From NCBI GenBank assembly GCA_036493755.1, contig DASXPG010000202.1, positions 1-20,903 on the forward strand: 20,903 bases of DNA, read 5' to 3'. Below the pieces are notes generated by a model, which was not told where the DNA came from, searched no databases, and saw nothing but the letters and a program-made list of their open reading frames with translations. Origin of the DNA: DASXPG01 sp036493755. GTDB lineage: Bacteria > Gemmatimonadota > Gemmatimonadetes > Gemmatimonadales > JACORV01. This document shows, in pieces, positions 6,651-13,066 of the stretch. The translations under genes were made by a program, and so were the position numbers. How positions within the stretch are numbered: position 1 is the first letter of the stretch; every line of letters starts with the position of its first letter.

Positions 6651-8185
6651 CCAAGGCGATCGAAACGCTCGGCGATCTGCTCGCTGTCGGCGCCGCCGAC
6701 GCTCCCGCGCTCAGTGCGCCCGACGGCGTCCCGCTGAGCTATGCTGCGCTGCGGGCGCAGGTCGACGCCACGCGTGCGGCGCTGGTGGCGCACGGTATCG
6801 AGCGCGGCGACCGGGTCGCGATCGTCCACGAGAATGGCCCGGAAATGGCCGCGCTCTTCCTTGGTGTGGCATCCGCGGCGGCGGCGGCGCCGCTGAATCC
6901 GGCCTACCGTGCCGACGAATACGAGTTCTATCTCACCGACCTCAAGGCAAAACTGCTGCTGGTGCCGCGGGGAAGCACCTCGCCATCGTCAGGCGTCGCC
7001 GCGAAACTCGGCGTGCCGGTGGCGCATGTCGTCGCCCGGCCCGAGCGCGGCGCCGGCAGCTTCGATCTCGAATTCGCCGACCGACGCACGACGCACGAGC
7101 CACGACGCACGGATGCTTCGGTTTCTTCGCCGGACGACGTCGCCCTGGTGCTCCACACCTCCGGCACGACCTCGCGGCCCAAGGTCGTGCCGCAGAGGCA
7201 GCGCAACCTTTGCGCATCCGCGGTGAACGTCCGGGAGACGCTGGCCCTCGCCCCCTCAGACCGCGGCATGTGCATCATGCCCCTCTTCCATATACATGGA
7301 CTCGTCGCGGCATTGCTCGCGCCGCTGTCGGTGGGCGGCGAGATCTGCTGCACGCCGGGATTCAACGCGCTGAAGCACTTCGAGTGGCTGGGGAAGGTGA
7401 AGCCGACCTGGTATACCGGAGTCCCCACCATGCACCAGGCGATTCTCGCGCGCACCGGCCGCAACGCCGGGGTGGTCGCCGGGCACCGGCTGCGCTTCAT
7501 CCGCAGCTCATCGTCGGCGCTGCCGCCCACGGTGATCGCCGATCTCGAGCAGGTCTTCGGCGTGCCGGTGGTCGAGGCGTACGGCATGACCGAAGCCGCG
7601 CATCAGATGGCCAGCAATCCGCTGCCGCCGGCGAGCCGCAAACCGGGCACTGTCGGCCGCGCCGCGGGACCCGAAATACGCGTGGTGGACGGGAAGGGCA
7701 TCACCACGCCGGTCGGCATCCAGGGAGAGATCGTCATCCGCGGCCGCAACGTGATGACCGCCTACGAGGCCGATCCCGCGATCAACCAGAGCGCATTCAT
7801 CGACGGCTGGTTCCGTACCGGCGACCAGGGAGTCATGGACGCCGAGGGGTACATCAGCATCACCGGCCGGCTCAAGGAGATCATCAATCGCGGCGGGGAG
7901 AAGATTTCGCCACGCGAAGTGGACGAAATCATTCTCCAGCACCCCGCCGTTCACCAGTGCGTGACTTTCGCGCTGCCTCACGAGATGCTGGGTGAGGACG
8001 TTGCGGCGGCGATCGTCTTGCGCGAGGGGATGGCCTGCGAGGGTGCCGAGCTGCGGAAGTTCGCGGCCGAGCGGCTGGCGGACTTCAAGGTTCCGCGGAA
8101 GATCCTGATCGTCGCGTCCATTCCGGTCGGGCCGACCGGAAAACTCCAGCGGATCGGGCTCGCCAAAGCCCTGGGACTGGGCTAG
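6647..8185 (+). CDS. AMP-forming acyl-CoA synthetase, probable oxalate--CoA ligase (AAE3 type)
   Basis: A 512-residue adenylate-forming ligase that would convert oxalate, ATP and CoA to oxalyl-CoA, AMP and pyrophosphate. Core motifs: phosphate-binding TSGTTSRPK (171-179), YGMTEAAHQM (312-321), TGD (391-393), GRLKEIINRGGEKISP (407-422) and catalytic Lys499 in PTGKLQR. The stretch EAYGMTEAAHQMASNPLPP (310-328) closely resembles plant AAE3 and yeast Pcs60 oxalyl-CoA synthetases, as recalled from those sequences. The length fits that group (about 510-525). The ATG at 6647 overlaps the reductase stop as ATGA, so the two are likely coupled. Odd feature: residues about 146-155 (RRTTHEPRRT) are encoded by a tandem heptamer array at 7083-7110, in a variable stretch before the phosphate loop. 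Other short carboxylates are possible substrates. Confidence 0.86.
   Translation: MTKAIETLGDLLAVGAADAPALSAPDGVPLSYAALRAQVDATRAALVAHGIERGDRVAIVHENGPEMAALFLGVASAAAAAPLNPAYRADEYEFYLTDLKAKLLLVPRGSTSPSSGVAAKLGVPVAHVVARPERGAGSFDLEFADRRTTHEPRRTDASVSSPDDVALVLHTSGTTSRPKVVPQRQRNLCASAVNVRETLALAPSDRGMCIMPLFHIHGLVAALLAPLSVGGEICCTPGFNALKHFEWLGKVKPTWYTGVPTMHQAILARTGRNAGVVAGHRLRFIRSSSSALPPTVIADLEQVFGVPVVEAYGMTEAAHQMASNPLPPASRKPGTVGRAAGPEIRVVDGKGITTPVGIQGEIVIRGRNVMTAYEADPAINQSAFIDGWFRTGDQGVMDAEGYISITGRLKEIINRGGEKISPREVDEIILQHPAVHQCVTFALPHEMLGEDVAAAIVLREGMACEGAELRKFAAERLADFKVPRKILIVASIPVGPTGKLQRIGLAKALGLG
7083..7112 (+). repeat. four tandem heptamers inside the synthetase gene
   Basis: GACGCAC at 7083, 7090 and 7104, with the variant GAGCCAC at 7097, then GG. 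The same heptamer family, also ending in CAC-GG, occurs on the other strand at 19831-19802 between two genes. Here the array is read through in frame as a charged Arg/Thr/His segment. Confidence 0.7.
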
Positions 8186-8190
8186 CCATC

Positions 8191-9336
8191 ATGATCGCAC
8201 TGCTCGCGCTGTTGCAGCTCGCCGCGCCCCTTTCGCCGGTGCGGGGGATCGTCTACCTCGACCGGAACGGGAACGGCGTACGCGACAGCGGCGAAGCCGG
8301 CGTCGCGGGTGTCGTGGTCTCGAACCAGGTGCACGCAGTGCGCACCGATGCCGGCGGCGCGTTCATCCTTCCCGGCGGCGAGGGCTACGGAATCGTTTTC
8401 GTCAGTGCGCCGGACGGCTATCGCGCCGCGGGCCCGTTCTTTCGGCGCGCTGGCGATGGGCCAGCCGACTTCGGACTCCAGGCAATGCCCGCAAAGCGCG
8501 AGTTTGTTTTCATCCACGCGTCGGATACCCACCTCGACAGCGCCAGCCTGCCCCGCACCCGCCGCCTCGAGGCGCTGGTGGATTCGATCCGCCCCGACTT
8601 CGTGCTCCTCACGGGAGACCTGGTGCGCGACGCGCTGCGGGTCAGCGACACGGTGGCCACGGCGCGCTATGAGATGGTCGCCGCGGAGCTGGCGCGCATG
8701 AGCCGGCCGGTGTGGACCGCTCCCGGCAATCACGAGCTCTTCGGCATCGAGCGCGCCCGGTCTCACGTCGGCCAGGACCATCCGCTGTATGCGCGGAAGA
8801 TGTACCGCCACTACTTCGGGCCCGACTACTACTCGTTCAACTACGGCGGCGTCCATTTCGTGGCGCTGAATTCCGTGGACTACGACGACCAGTCGTATTA
8901 CGGCCACGTCGACTCGGTGCAGGTGGGCTGGCTTCGCGAAGATCTGGCGCTGGTCCCCGCGTCCATGCCGGTCGTCACCTTCGAACACATTCCCTTCTTT
9001 ACCGCGGTGGAGTCGATCAACGGCTACGACGAAACGTCGGTCGCGCCGACGATCATCTCGGTCGGTGGCCGGAAGAGCCTGCGCCACGTGGTCGCGAACG
9101 CCGGCGAGGTGCTTGCCATCCTGCGCGCCCACCGCTATCCGCTGGCGCTGGGCGGCCACATGCACGTCAGGGAGTCGCTGGTCTATCCGTTAGGCGGTCA
9201 GGATACGCGCTTTGAGCAGGCGGCGGCGGTGGTCGGCCCCAGCGATGCCGACGGGCTGCATTTTCCGTCGGGCATCACCGTCTACCGGGTGCGCAACGGC
9301 GAAATCGGCCCCGGTCTTTTCGTACCGATCGACTAA
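8191..9336 (+). CDS. exported calcineurin-like metallophosphoesterase
   Basis: A 381-residue two-domain protein. The first 15 or so residues are a short hydrophobic leader (LLALLQLAAP), suggesting export. Residues about 18-62 form a beta domain with a calcium-loop-like DRNGNGVRDSGE and the GVVVSN strand found in the N-terminal domain of this phosphoesterase group. The catalytic domain shows the full metal-binding set: SDTH (111-114), TGD (141-143), GNHE (179-182), His266 in FEHIP, and GGHMH (321-325). It should hydrolyse a phospho-mono- or diester; the substrate is unknown. A C-terminal beta domain often seen after the catalytic part seems absent. It begins 5 nt after the synthetase stop and may be read from the same message, though its job has no evident link to oxalate. 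Its stop overlaps by 4 bp the convergent VapC gene. Confidence 0.9.
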   Translation: MIALLALLQLAAPLSPVRGIVYLDRNGNGVRDSGEAGVAGVVVSNQVHAVRTDAGGAFILPGGEGYGIVFVSAPDGYRAAGPFFRRAGDGPADFGLQAMPAKREFVFIHASDTHLDSASLPRTRRLEALVDSIRPDFVLLTGDLVRDALRVSDTVATARYEMVAAELARMSRPVWTAPGNHELFGIERARSHVGQDHPLYARKMYRHYFGPDYYSFNYGGVHFVALNSVDYDDQSYYGHVDSVQVGWLREDLALVPASMPVVTFEHIPFFTAVESINGYDETSVAPTIISVGGRKSLRHVVANAGEVLAILRAHRYPLALGGHMHVRESLVYPLGGQDTRFEQAAAVVGPSDADGLHFPSGITVYRVRNGEIGPGLFVPID

Positions 9337-9704
9337 GCTTGCAGTACTTTCACGCCATAGCGTCCCAGTGTCCGGTCGCGCGTGACGACGGTCAGTCGCT
9401 CGGCTTTGGCCTGGGCGACCAGCATCCGGTCGAAAGGATCGCGATGGTGGGCGGGAAGGCCAGCCACCACCTCGGCATGGGCCAGCCTGACCGGTAACTC
9501 TTCGAAACCGGACTCGTGCATGGCCTCGGCGACGGTGCGTCGGGGACGGAGGCGCCCGAGGGCGGTCTTGATGGCGATCTCCCAGCCACTGACCGCGCTG
9601 ACGTACACCTGATCGGCCTCGCGAATGGCGCGATCAGCCTCACCCGACAGTTCCGCCCCTTCGTCCCACCAGATGAGGACGTGGGTATCGAGCAGGAGCC
9701 TCAC
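9333..9704 (-). CDS. vapC: PIN-domain ribonuclease toxin, VapC type (second pair)
   Basis: A 123-residue PIN protein of the group that pairs with Phd-type antitoxins. Metal-site acidic residues: Asp6 in LLLDTHVLIWW, Glu42 in GWEIAIK, Asp89 and Asp92 in HRDPFDRML, and Asp110 in VVTRD. All are in the expected order, so the enzyme looks active. The start is a GTG at 9704 that overlaps the antitoxin stop as GTGA, so it is translated by coupling. It is not closely similar to the VapC at 1284 and belongs to another branch. Its stop overlaps that of the phosphoesterase gene on the opposite strand. Confidence 0.94.
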   Translation of the reverse strand: MRLLLDTHVLIWWDEGAELSGEADRAIREADQVYVSAVSGWEIAIKTALGRLRPRRTVAEAMHESGFEELPVRLAHAEVVAGLPAHHRDPFDRMLVAQAKAERLTVVTRDRTLGRYGVKVLQA

Positions 9705-9958
9705 CCTTCGAACGTGCCCAGCACGCCCTCGGGCAGAGGGGCGTCAAAATCCTTGCGCAGGTGCCACTGCCCGCGGCCCAGGCCCGGGCGGCGCAGCGGA
9801 TGCACCCGCTCGAGCGGCACCAGCAGCGCCTTGGGCTTGCCACGCTTGGCGATGACGATCTCTTCGCCGCCAGCCGCGCGTTCGACGAGCTCGGAAAGGT
9901 TGGTCTTGGCATCGTACAAAGTGACCGTCTCACGGATGGATGTGCGGCGCTGTGTCAT
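9701..9958 (-). CDS. Phd/YefM-type antitoxin
   Basis: An 85-residue antitoxin. The N-terminal half has the Phd fold signature VTLYDAKTNLSELVERA (12-28), then GEEIVIAKRGKPKALLVPL (31-49). The C-terminal part (HPLRRPGLGRGQWHLRKDF onward, from about 53) is the toxin-binding tail, typical of proteins that pair with PIN toxins. The ATG at 9958 has a good Shine-Dalgarno, GGGAGG, 5 nt upstream on the minus strand (9964-9969). It is one of the few strong ribosome sites in the window. It would bind its toxin and repress its own promoter through the palindrome at 9989-10003. Confidence 0.91.
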   Translation of the reverse strand: MTQRRTSIRETVTLYDAKTNLSELVERAAGGEEIVIAKRGKPKALLVPLERVHPLRRPGLGRGQWHLRKDFDAPLPEGVLGTFEG

Positions 9959-9975
9959 TGCTACCTCCCGCGGTC

Positions 9976-10004
9976 TAGTTAGCCGAACTGACCAAATTGG
10001 TCAA
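9976..10004 (-). promoter_or_regulatory. promoter of the Phd/VapC operon
   Basis: On the minus strand TTGACC (10004-9999) and TAACTA (9981-9976) are spaced by 17 nt, a good vegetative promoter. Transcription would begin about 10 nt upstream of the antitoxin ribosome-binding site. The -35 box overlaps the 15 bp palindrome at 9989-10003, so a repressor bound there would block polymerase. Confidence 0.62.
9989..10003. promoter_or_regulatory. 15 bp perfect palindrome, candidate antitoxin operator
   Basis: TGACCAA and TTGGTCA flank a single central A, with no mismatch. It covers the -35 box and the adjacent spacer of the antitoxin promoter. Phd-family antitoxins bind short palindromes in their own promoters, so this is the likely operator. 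The binding protein is an inference. Confidence 0.58.
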
Positions 10005-10067
10005 GTAGCTGGAATCGTCGCTGGCTGGCCCTTCCCCCCGTTATGACCGGTATCTTCTGAAATGACT

Positions 10068-10095
10068 TTGCGAAATATTTCACAAGCGATATATT
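10068..10095 (+). promoter_or_regulatory. promoter of the ATP synthase gene cluster
   Basis: TTGCGA (10068-10073) and TATATT (10090-10095) are 16 nt apart in an AT-rich island just before atpZ. The -10 box ends 12 nt before the ATG. An inverted pair TGAAAT (10058-10063) and ATTTCA (10077-10082), with the inner palindrome GAAATATTTC (10072-10081), overlaps the promoter and could be a regulator site. The remaining spacer, 10007-10057, shows nothing recognisable. Confidence 0.52.
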
Positions 10096-10107
10096 TCCGC
10101 CCGCTTC

Positions 10108-10344
10108 ATGGCTGAAAAACCAGACGATGGAAAGGTCGGGCGTGGGTACGCCGCCGGGTCCGCCATCGTCGGGGCGGGCTTGGCGTTAGCGCTCTCCATA
10201 CTGTTCTTTGCCTGGCTGGGCTCCGTTCTCGACCGGAAACTGAAGACTGCGCCGCTCTTTCTTCTGATCGGCCTGGCGCTGGGACTGGGTGGCGGCTTCT
10301 ACAGCTTCTGGCTGAAGATCTCGGCCGAGGCGAAGGACAAATGA
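10108..10344 (+). CDS. atpZ: AtpZ-type small membrane protein of ATP synthase cluster
   Basis: A 78-residue protein with two predicted membrane helices (about 17-38 and 48-68) joined by the family-like turn GSVLDRKLKTAPLFLLIGLALGLGGGF (39-64 region). AtpZ proteins sit at the start of ATP synthase operons and are thought, with AtpI, to help Mg or Ca uptake or assembly of the membrane ring. It is the first gene of the cluster, downstream of a promoter, and overlaps atpI by ATGA. The short N-terminus is polar and charged. Family assignment rests on size, topology, the LD-containing turn and location. Confidence 0.85.
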   Translation: MAEKPDDGKVGRGYAAGSAIVGAGLALALSILFFAWLGSVLDRKLKTAPLFLLIGLALGLGGGFYSFWLKISAEAKDK

Positions 10345-10697
10345 ACGCCATCCGGCGGCTGGTCATGGTGGCCGCGGGACTCGAGCTGGTGGCCGCGTTG
10401 CTGGCGTACTGGCTCGGCGGCGGCGCGATGGGGGCAGTGGCGGCGTTGATCGGCGGTAGCCTGGCGACCGGCGCGCAGATCGTCGCGGTGCTGCTGCTCC
10501 GACCGGCCATGCTGGCGAAGCAGCTGGTCTTCCAGCAGCGCTGGGTGCTCGGAATGGCGGTTCGCTTCGGCAGCTTCATCGTCCTGGCGGCCGTGATGAT
10601 CGCAACGCGCAGCACGCTTTCGCCCGCGTGGATGGCGGCGGGCTACCTTGGCACTCTCCTCACGCTCCTTTTTGCGGAGACGCGATTCCTGACATGA
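10341..10697 (+). CDS. atpI: AtpI-like ATP synthase assembly protein
   Basis: A 118-residue protein with four predicted hydrophobic helices (about 5-25, 30-52, 70-88, 95-113). Members of this poorly conserved family lie between atpZ and atpB and assist formation of the c-ring. Sequence alone would not identify it; its topology and place, overlapping both atpZ (ATGA at 10341) and atpB (ATGA at 10694), make the call. The basic residues in the central loop (RPAMLAKQLVFQQRWVLG) are on the cytoplasmic side by the positive-inside rule. Confidence 0.8.
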   Translation: MNAIRRLVMVAAGLELVAALLAYWLGGGAMGAVAALIGGSLATGAQIVAVLLLRPAMLAKQLVFQQRWVLGMAVRFGSFIVLAAVMIATRSTLSPAWMAAGYLGTLLTLLFAETRFLT

Positions 10698-11566
10698 TGT
10701 GGCAAACGCCGGACATCGGCGGGATGATCATGGAACACACGGGCGACGCGCACGTCATCGCGTTCGCGAAGCCGTGGGGCGGAGAATTCATTCTCTGGCG
10801 TCTTCCGCGCTGGCAGCCGGTCCACGTCGGCTCGGTGGCGATCGACCTCTCGCCCACCAAGCACGTGGTTTTCCTGGCGCTGGCGGCATTCCTGGTCTGG
10901 CTGACGATGTTCCTGACGGGACGGACCCTCAAGCGGCAGCGCGAGGCGGGTCATCCGCCGCGCGGCATCGCATCGATGTTCGAGGCGATGGTGCTGTTCG
11001 TCCGCGATGACATCGCGATCGCGAATATCGGCCACGGCGGTGCGGCGTTCGCGCCGTACATCCTGACGCTCTTCTTCTTCATTCTGTTCGTGAATCTGTT
11101 CGGCCTGGTGCCCTGGGGTGCGACCGGCACGGGGAATCTGGCCGTGACCGGGGCGCTCGCCCTGACCGCGTTCATGGTGATCGAGATCAGCGGCATGCGC
11201 GCCCTGGGACCGAAGGGCTACATGCACACCATCGTGTTCACGCCGCCGGGGATGACCGGCATCACCAAGGTCCTGCTGACCGGTATCATGATCCCGATCG
11301 AGCTCATCGGGAAAATCGTGAAGCCCTTCGCCCTCATGCTGCGCCTCTTCGCGAACATGACCGCCGGCCACTTCGTGATCCTGTCGCTGCTGGGCCTGGT
11401 CTTCCTGTTCGGCAGCGTTCCGGGGGTCAAGTACGGGGTGGCAGCGGGATCGGTGGCCTTCGTCCTTTTCATGATGGCGCTGGAGCTGTTTGTCGCATTC
11501 CTTCAGGCGTACATTTTCGCGCTCCTGACGGCGGTGTTCATCGGTCTCATGCAACACGAGCACTAA
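10694..11566 (+). CDS. atpB: F1Fo ATP synthase subunit a
   Basis: The 290-residue stator subunit that forms the two proton half-channels next to the c-ring. The essential arginine (Arg210 in E. coli) is Arg217 in LMLRLFANMTAGHFV (214-228). Further landmarks are NLFGLVPWG (134-142) and the last helix ELFVAFLQAYIFALLTAVFIG (264-284). About 55 residues precede the first membrane helix. The start is taken as the ATG at 10694, which overlaps the atpI stop as ATGA; the adjacent ATG at 10697 is equally possible. A CDS-free gap of 96 nt separates it from atpE. Confidence 0.96.
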   Translation: MMWQTPDIGGMIMEHTGDAHVIAFAKPWGGEFILWRLPRWQPVHVGSVAIDLSPTKHVVFLALAAFLVWLTMFLTGRTLKRQREAGHPPRGIASMFEAMVLFVRDDIAIANIGHGGAAFAPYILTLFFFILFVNLFGLVPWGATGTGNLAVTGALALTAFMVIEISGMRALGPKGYMHTIVFTPPGMTGITKVLLTGIMIPIELIGKIVKPFALMLRLFANMTAGHFVILSLLGLVFLFGSVPGVKYGVAAGSVAFVLFMMALELFVAFLQAYIFALLTAVFIGLMQHEH

Positions 11567-11569
11567 CAG

Positions 11570-11587
11570 TCGCCACAATCGCCACAG
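11570..11587 (+). repeat. two tandem 9-mers in the atpB-atpE spacer
   Basis: TCGCCACAA at 11570-11578 is followed by TCGCCACAG at 11579-11587, just after the atpB stop. It resembles in style the other short tandem arrays of this window. The rest of the 96 nt spacer shows no hairpin with a T-run, so atpE is probably still on the same transcript. Confidence 0.45.
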
Positions 11588-11662
11588 TAGTGCACGGCCC
11601 AGGTGAGCAGTAGCTTTTCCGGCGCACGACGCAGGTTACCTAACGCTTCACGGAGGTAGTGG

Positions 11663-11929
11663 ATGTTCCAGGCAGATGCTGCGGCGGAAGCCGCCAAGAC
11701 GGCCCTCAACAACAACGCCCTGCTCGGTGCGGGCCTCGGCATGGGTCTCGCCGTCATCGGCGCCGGTATCGGCATCGGGCGCATCGGCGGCCAGGCCGTC
11801 GAGGCGATCGCGCGGCAACCCGAAGCCTCGGGCGATATCCGCGGCGCCATGATCCTGACCGCGGCGCTCATCGAAGGCGTCGCGCTGGCGGCGCTAGTCT
11901 TCGCGCTGCTCTTCAAGCTGATCAAGTGA
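11663..11929 (+). CDS. atpE: F1Fo ATP synthase subunit c
   Basis: The 88-residue proteolipid of the rotor ring: two membrane helices (about 18-47 and 62-86) with the polar loop RQPE at 51-54. The ion-binding carboxylate is Glu71 in AALIEGVAL. The residue after it is Gly rather than the Thr or Ser found in sodium-binding rings, so proton coupling is expected. The long N-terminus of about 17 polar residues is not a typical signal peptide. It has the best ribosome site of the cluster, GGAGG at 11652-11656, 6 nt before the ATG, fitting the need for many copies. The stop overlaps atpF as GTGA. Confidence 0.96.
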   Translation: MFQADAAAEAAKTALNNNALLGAGLGMGLAVIGAGIGIGRIGGQAVEAIARQPEASGDIRGAMILTAALIEGVALAALVFALLFKLIK

Positions 11930-12480
11930 CGGCCGTTTTCTCGTCACTGCTGGCCGTCCAGGAGCAGGCGGCCGCCGAACCGGCCGGCCCGTTCGTGATC
12001 AACGGGGGACTCATCATCTGGACCCTGGTGATTTTCGGCCTGCTGCTGTTCGTGCTGGCCAAATTCGCCTGGCCGGTGATCCTCAAGCAGGTCGAGGAGC
12101 GCGAGCACCGGATCCGGCAGCAGCTCGAGGATGCGGCCAAGGCCAATGCCGATGCCCAGAAGCTGCTCGCCGATTACCAGTCCCAGGTCGCCGGCGCGCA
12201 ATCTCAGGCGCAGGAGATGGTGGCCCAGGGCCGCCAGGCCGGCGAGAAGCTCCGCGAAGAAATCGTGGCCAAGGGACGCGCCGAGCAGGAAGAGCTGCTC
12301 GAGCGGGCCCGCCGCGAGATCGCCCTGGAGCGCGACCGTGCCGTCGCCGAATTGCGCAAGGAAGCGGTCGACCTGTCGATCGCCGCGGCGACCAAGGTGA
12401 TCGAGAAAAACCTCGACACCGAGGCCGACCGCAAGCTCGTCACCGACTATCTCGCGAGCCTGCGCAACACCGCCTCGTGA
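11926..12480 (+). CDS. atpF: F1Fo ATP synthase subunit b
   Basis: The 184-residue peripheral-stalk subunit: a short N-terminal segment, one membrane helix (about 28-50, ILWT-like GGLIIWTLVIFGLLLFVL region), then a long charged helix rich in Ala, Glu, Gln and Arg forming the dimeric coiled coil. The WPVILKQVEEREHRI junction (49-63) is typical. The GTG start at 11926 overlaps the atpE stop; an upstream extension would run inside atpE. The C-terminus overlaps atpH as GTGA. Only one b gene is seen, so a homodimer is expected. Confidence 0.95.
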   Translation: MTAVFSSLLAVQEQAAAEPAGPFVINGGLIIWTLVIFGLLLFVLAKFAWPVILKQVEEREHRIRQQLEDAAKANADAQKLLADYQSQVAGAQSQAQEMVAQGRQAGEKLREEIVAKGRAEQEELLERARREIALERDRAVAELRKEAVDLSIAAATKVIEKNLDTEADRKLVTDYLASLRNTAS

Positions 12481-13019
12481 AGAGCAGCGTCGTCGCCCGG
12501 AATTACGCCGAAGCACTCCTCGAAGTCGCCGCCAAGGCGAATGCGGTGGAGCGCTTCGGCGAATTGCTCGATGCCGTGGCCGGCGCGATCGCGACCGATC
12601 CCACATTGTCTGCCGTGATGATGTCGCCCCGCGTCAGAAAGACCGCCAAGCAGGACCTGCTTGCCCGTGGTCTCAAGGGCCTCGCGCCGGCGGGCTTCAT
12701 CCCCTTCCTCGGCGCGGTGATCGTTCGTGGCCGCCAGGGGCTGCTGCCGCAGATGAGTGAAGCCTACCAGCTTCTCGCCGACCAGCACTTCAATCGGGTC
12801 CACGCCAGCGTCATCACGGCGCGCGAAGCGGATGCCGCGCTCAGGACGGCGGTGACCGAGCGGCTCACCAAGGCCATCGGCAAGACCGTCCTGGCGTACT
12901 TCCGCTCGGATGCCGCGATCATCGGCGGCGTGATCGTCAGGCTCGGCGACCGAGTCCTCGACGGCTCGATCCGCAGGCGGATTCAGTCGTTGCGGAGCCA
13001 GATGTTGCGCGGCAAGTAA
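12477..13019 (+). CDS. atpH: F1Fo ATP synthase subunit delta
   Basis: The 180-residue delta (OSCP) subunit, which links the b stalk to the top of the alpha3beta3 head. Typical features are the N-terminal helical bundle starting VVARNYAEALLEVA (5-18), a central segment ending in LLADQHFNRVHASVITAREA, and the C-terminal IIGGVIVRLGDRVLDGSIRRRIQSL (about 148-172). The start is GTG at 12477, overlapping atpF. In most operons atpA follows directly; here a repeat array and an unrelated peptidase gene follow, so the F1 genes must be elsewhere. Confidence 0.95.
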   Translation: MKSSVVARNYAEALLEVAAKANAVERFGELLDAVAGAIATDPTLSAVMMSPRVRKTAKQDLLARGLKGLAPAGFIPFLGAVIVRGRQGLLPQMSEAYQLLADQHFNRVHASVITAREADAALRTAVTERLTKAIGKTVLAYFRSDAAIIGGVIVRLGDRVLDGSIRRRIQSLRSQMLRGK

Positions 13020-13043
13020 GCAGACGGGCAGACGGGCAGACAG
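13020..13043 (+). repeat. three tandem octamers after atpH
   Basis: GCAGACGG at 13020 and 13028, and GCAGACAG at 13036, with a partial fourth copy. It fills most of the 47 nt between the atpH stop and the M1 gene. It has no dyad symmetry, so it is not a terminator. Confidence 0.65.
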
Positions 13044-13066
13044 GCAGGGAAGGCTTAGATTCCGGC

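Noticed and set aside
6637..7995. 452-codon open frame overlapping the synthetase gene
   Set aside because: Another frame of the same DNA; the frame starting at 6647 encodes all the adenylate-forming motifs.
9333..9958. Recent insertion of the Phd/VapC pair as a mobile island
   Set aside because: No flanking repeats or attachment-like sites were seen, and base composition matches the neighbours.
10643..11578. 311-codon minus-strand open frame opposite atpB
   Set aside because: A His/Glu/Arg-rich shadow of a clear subunit a gene.
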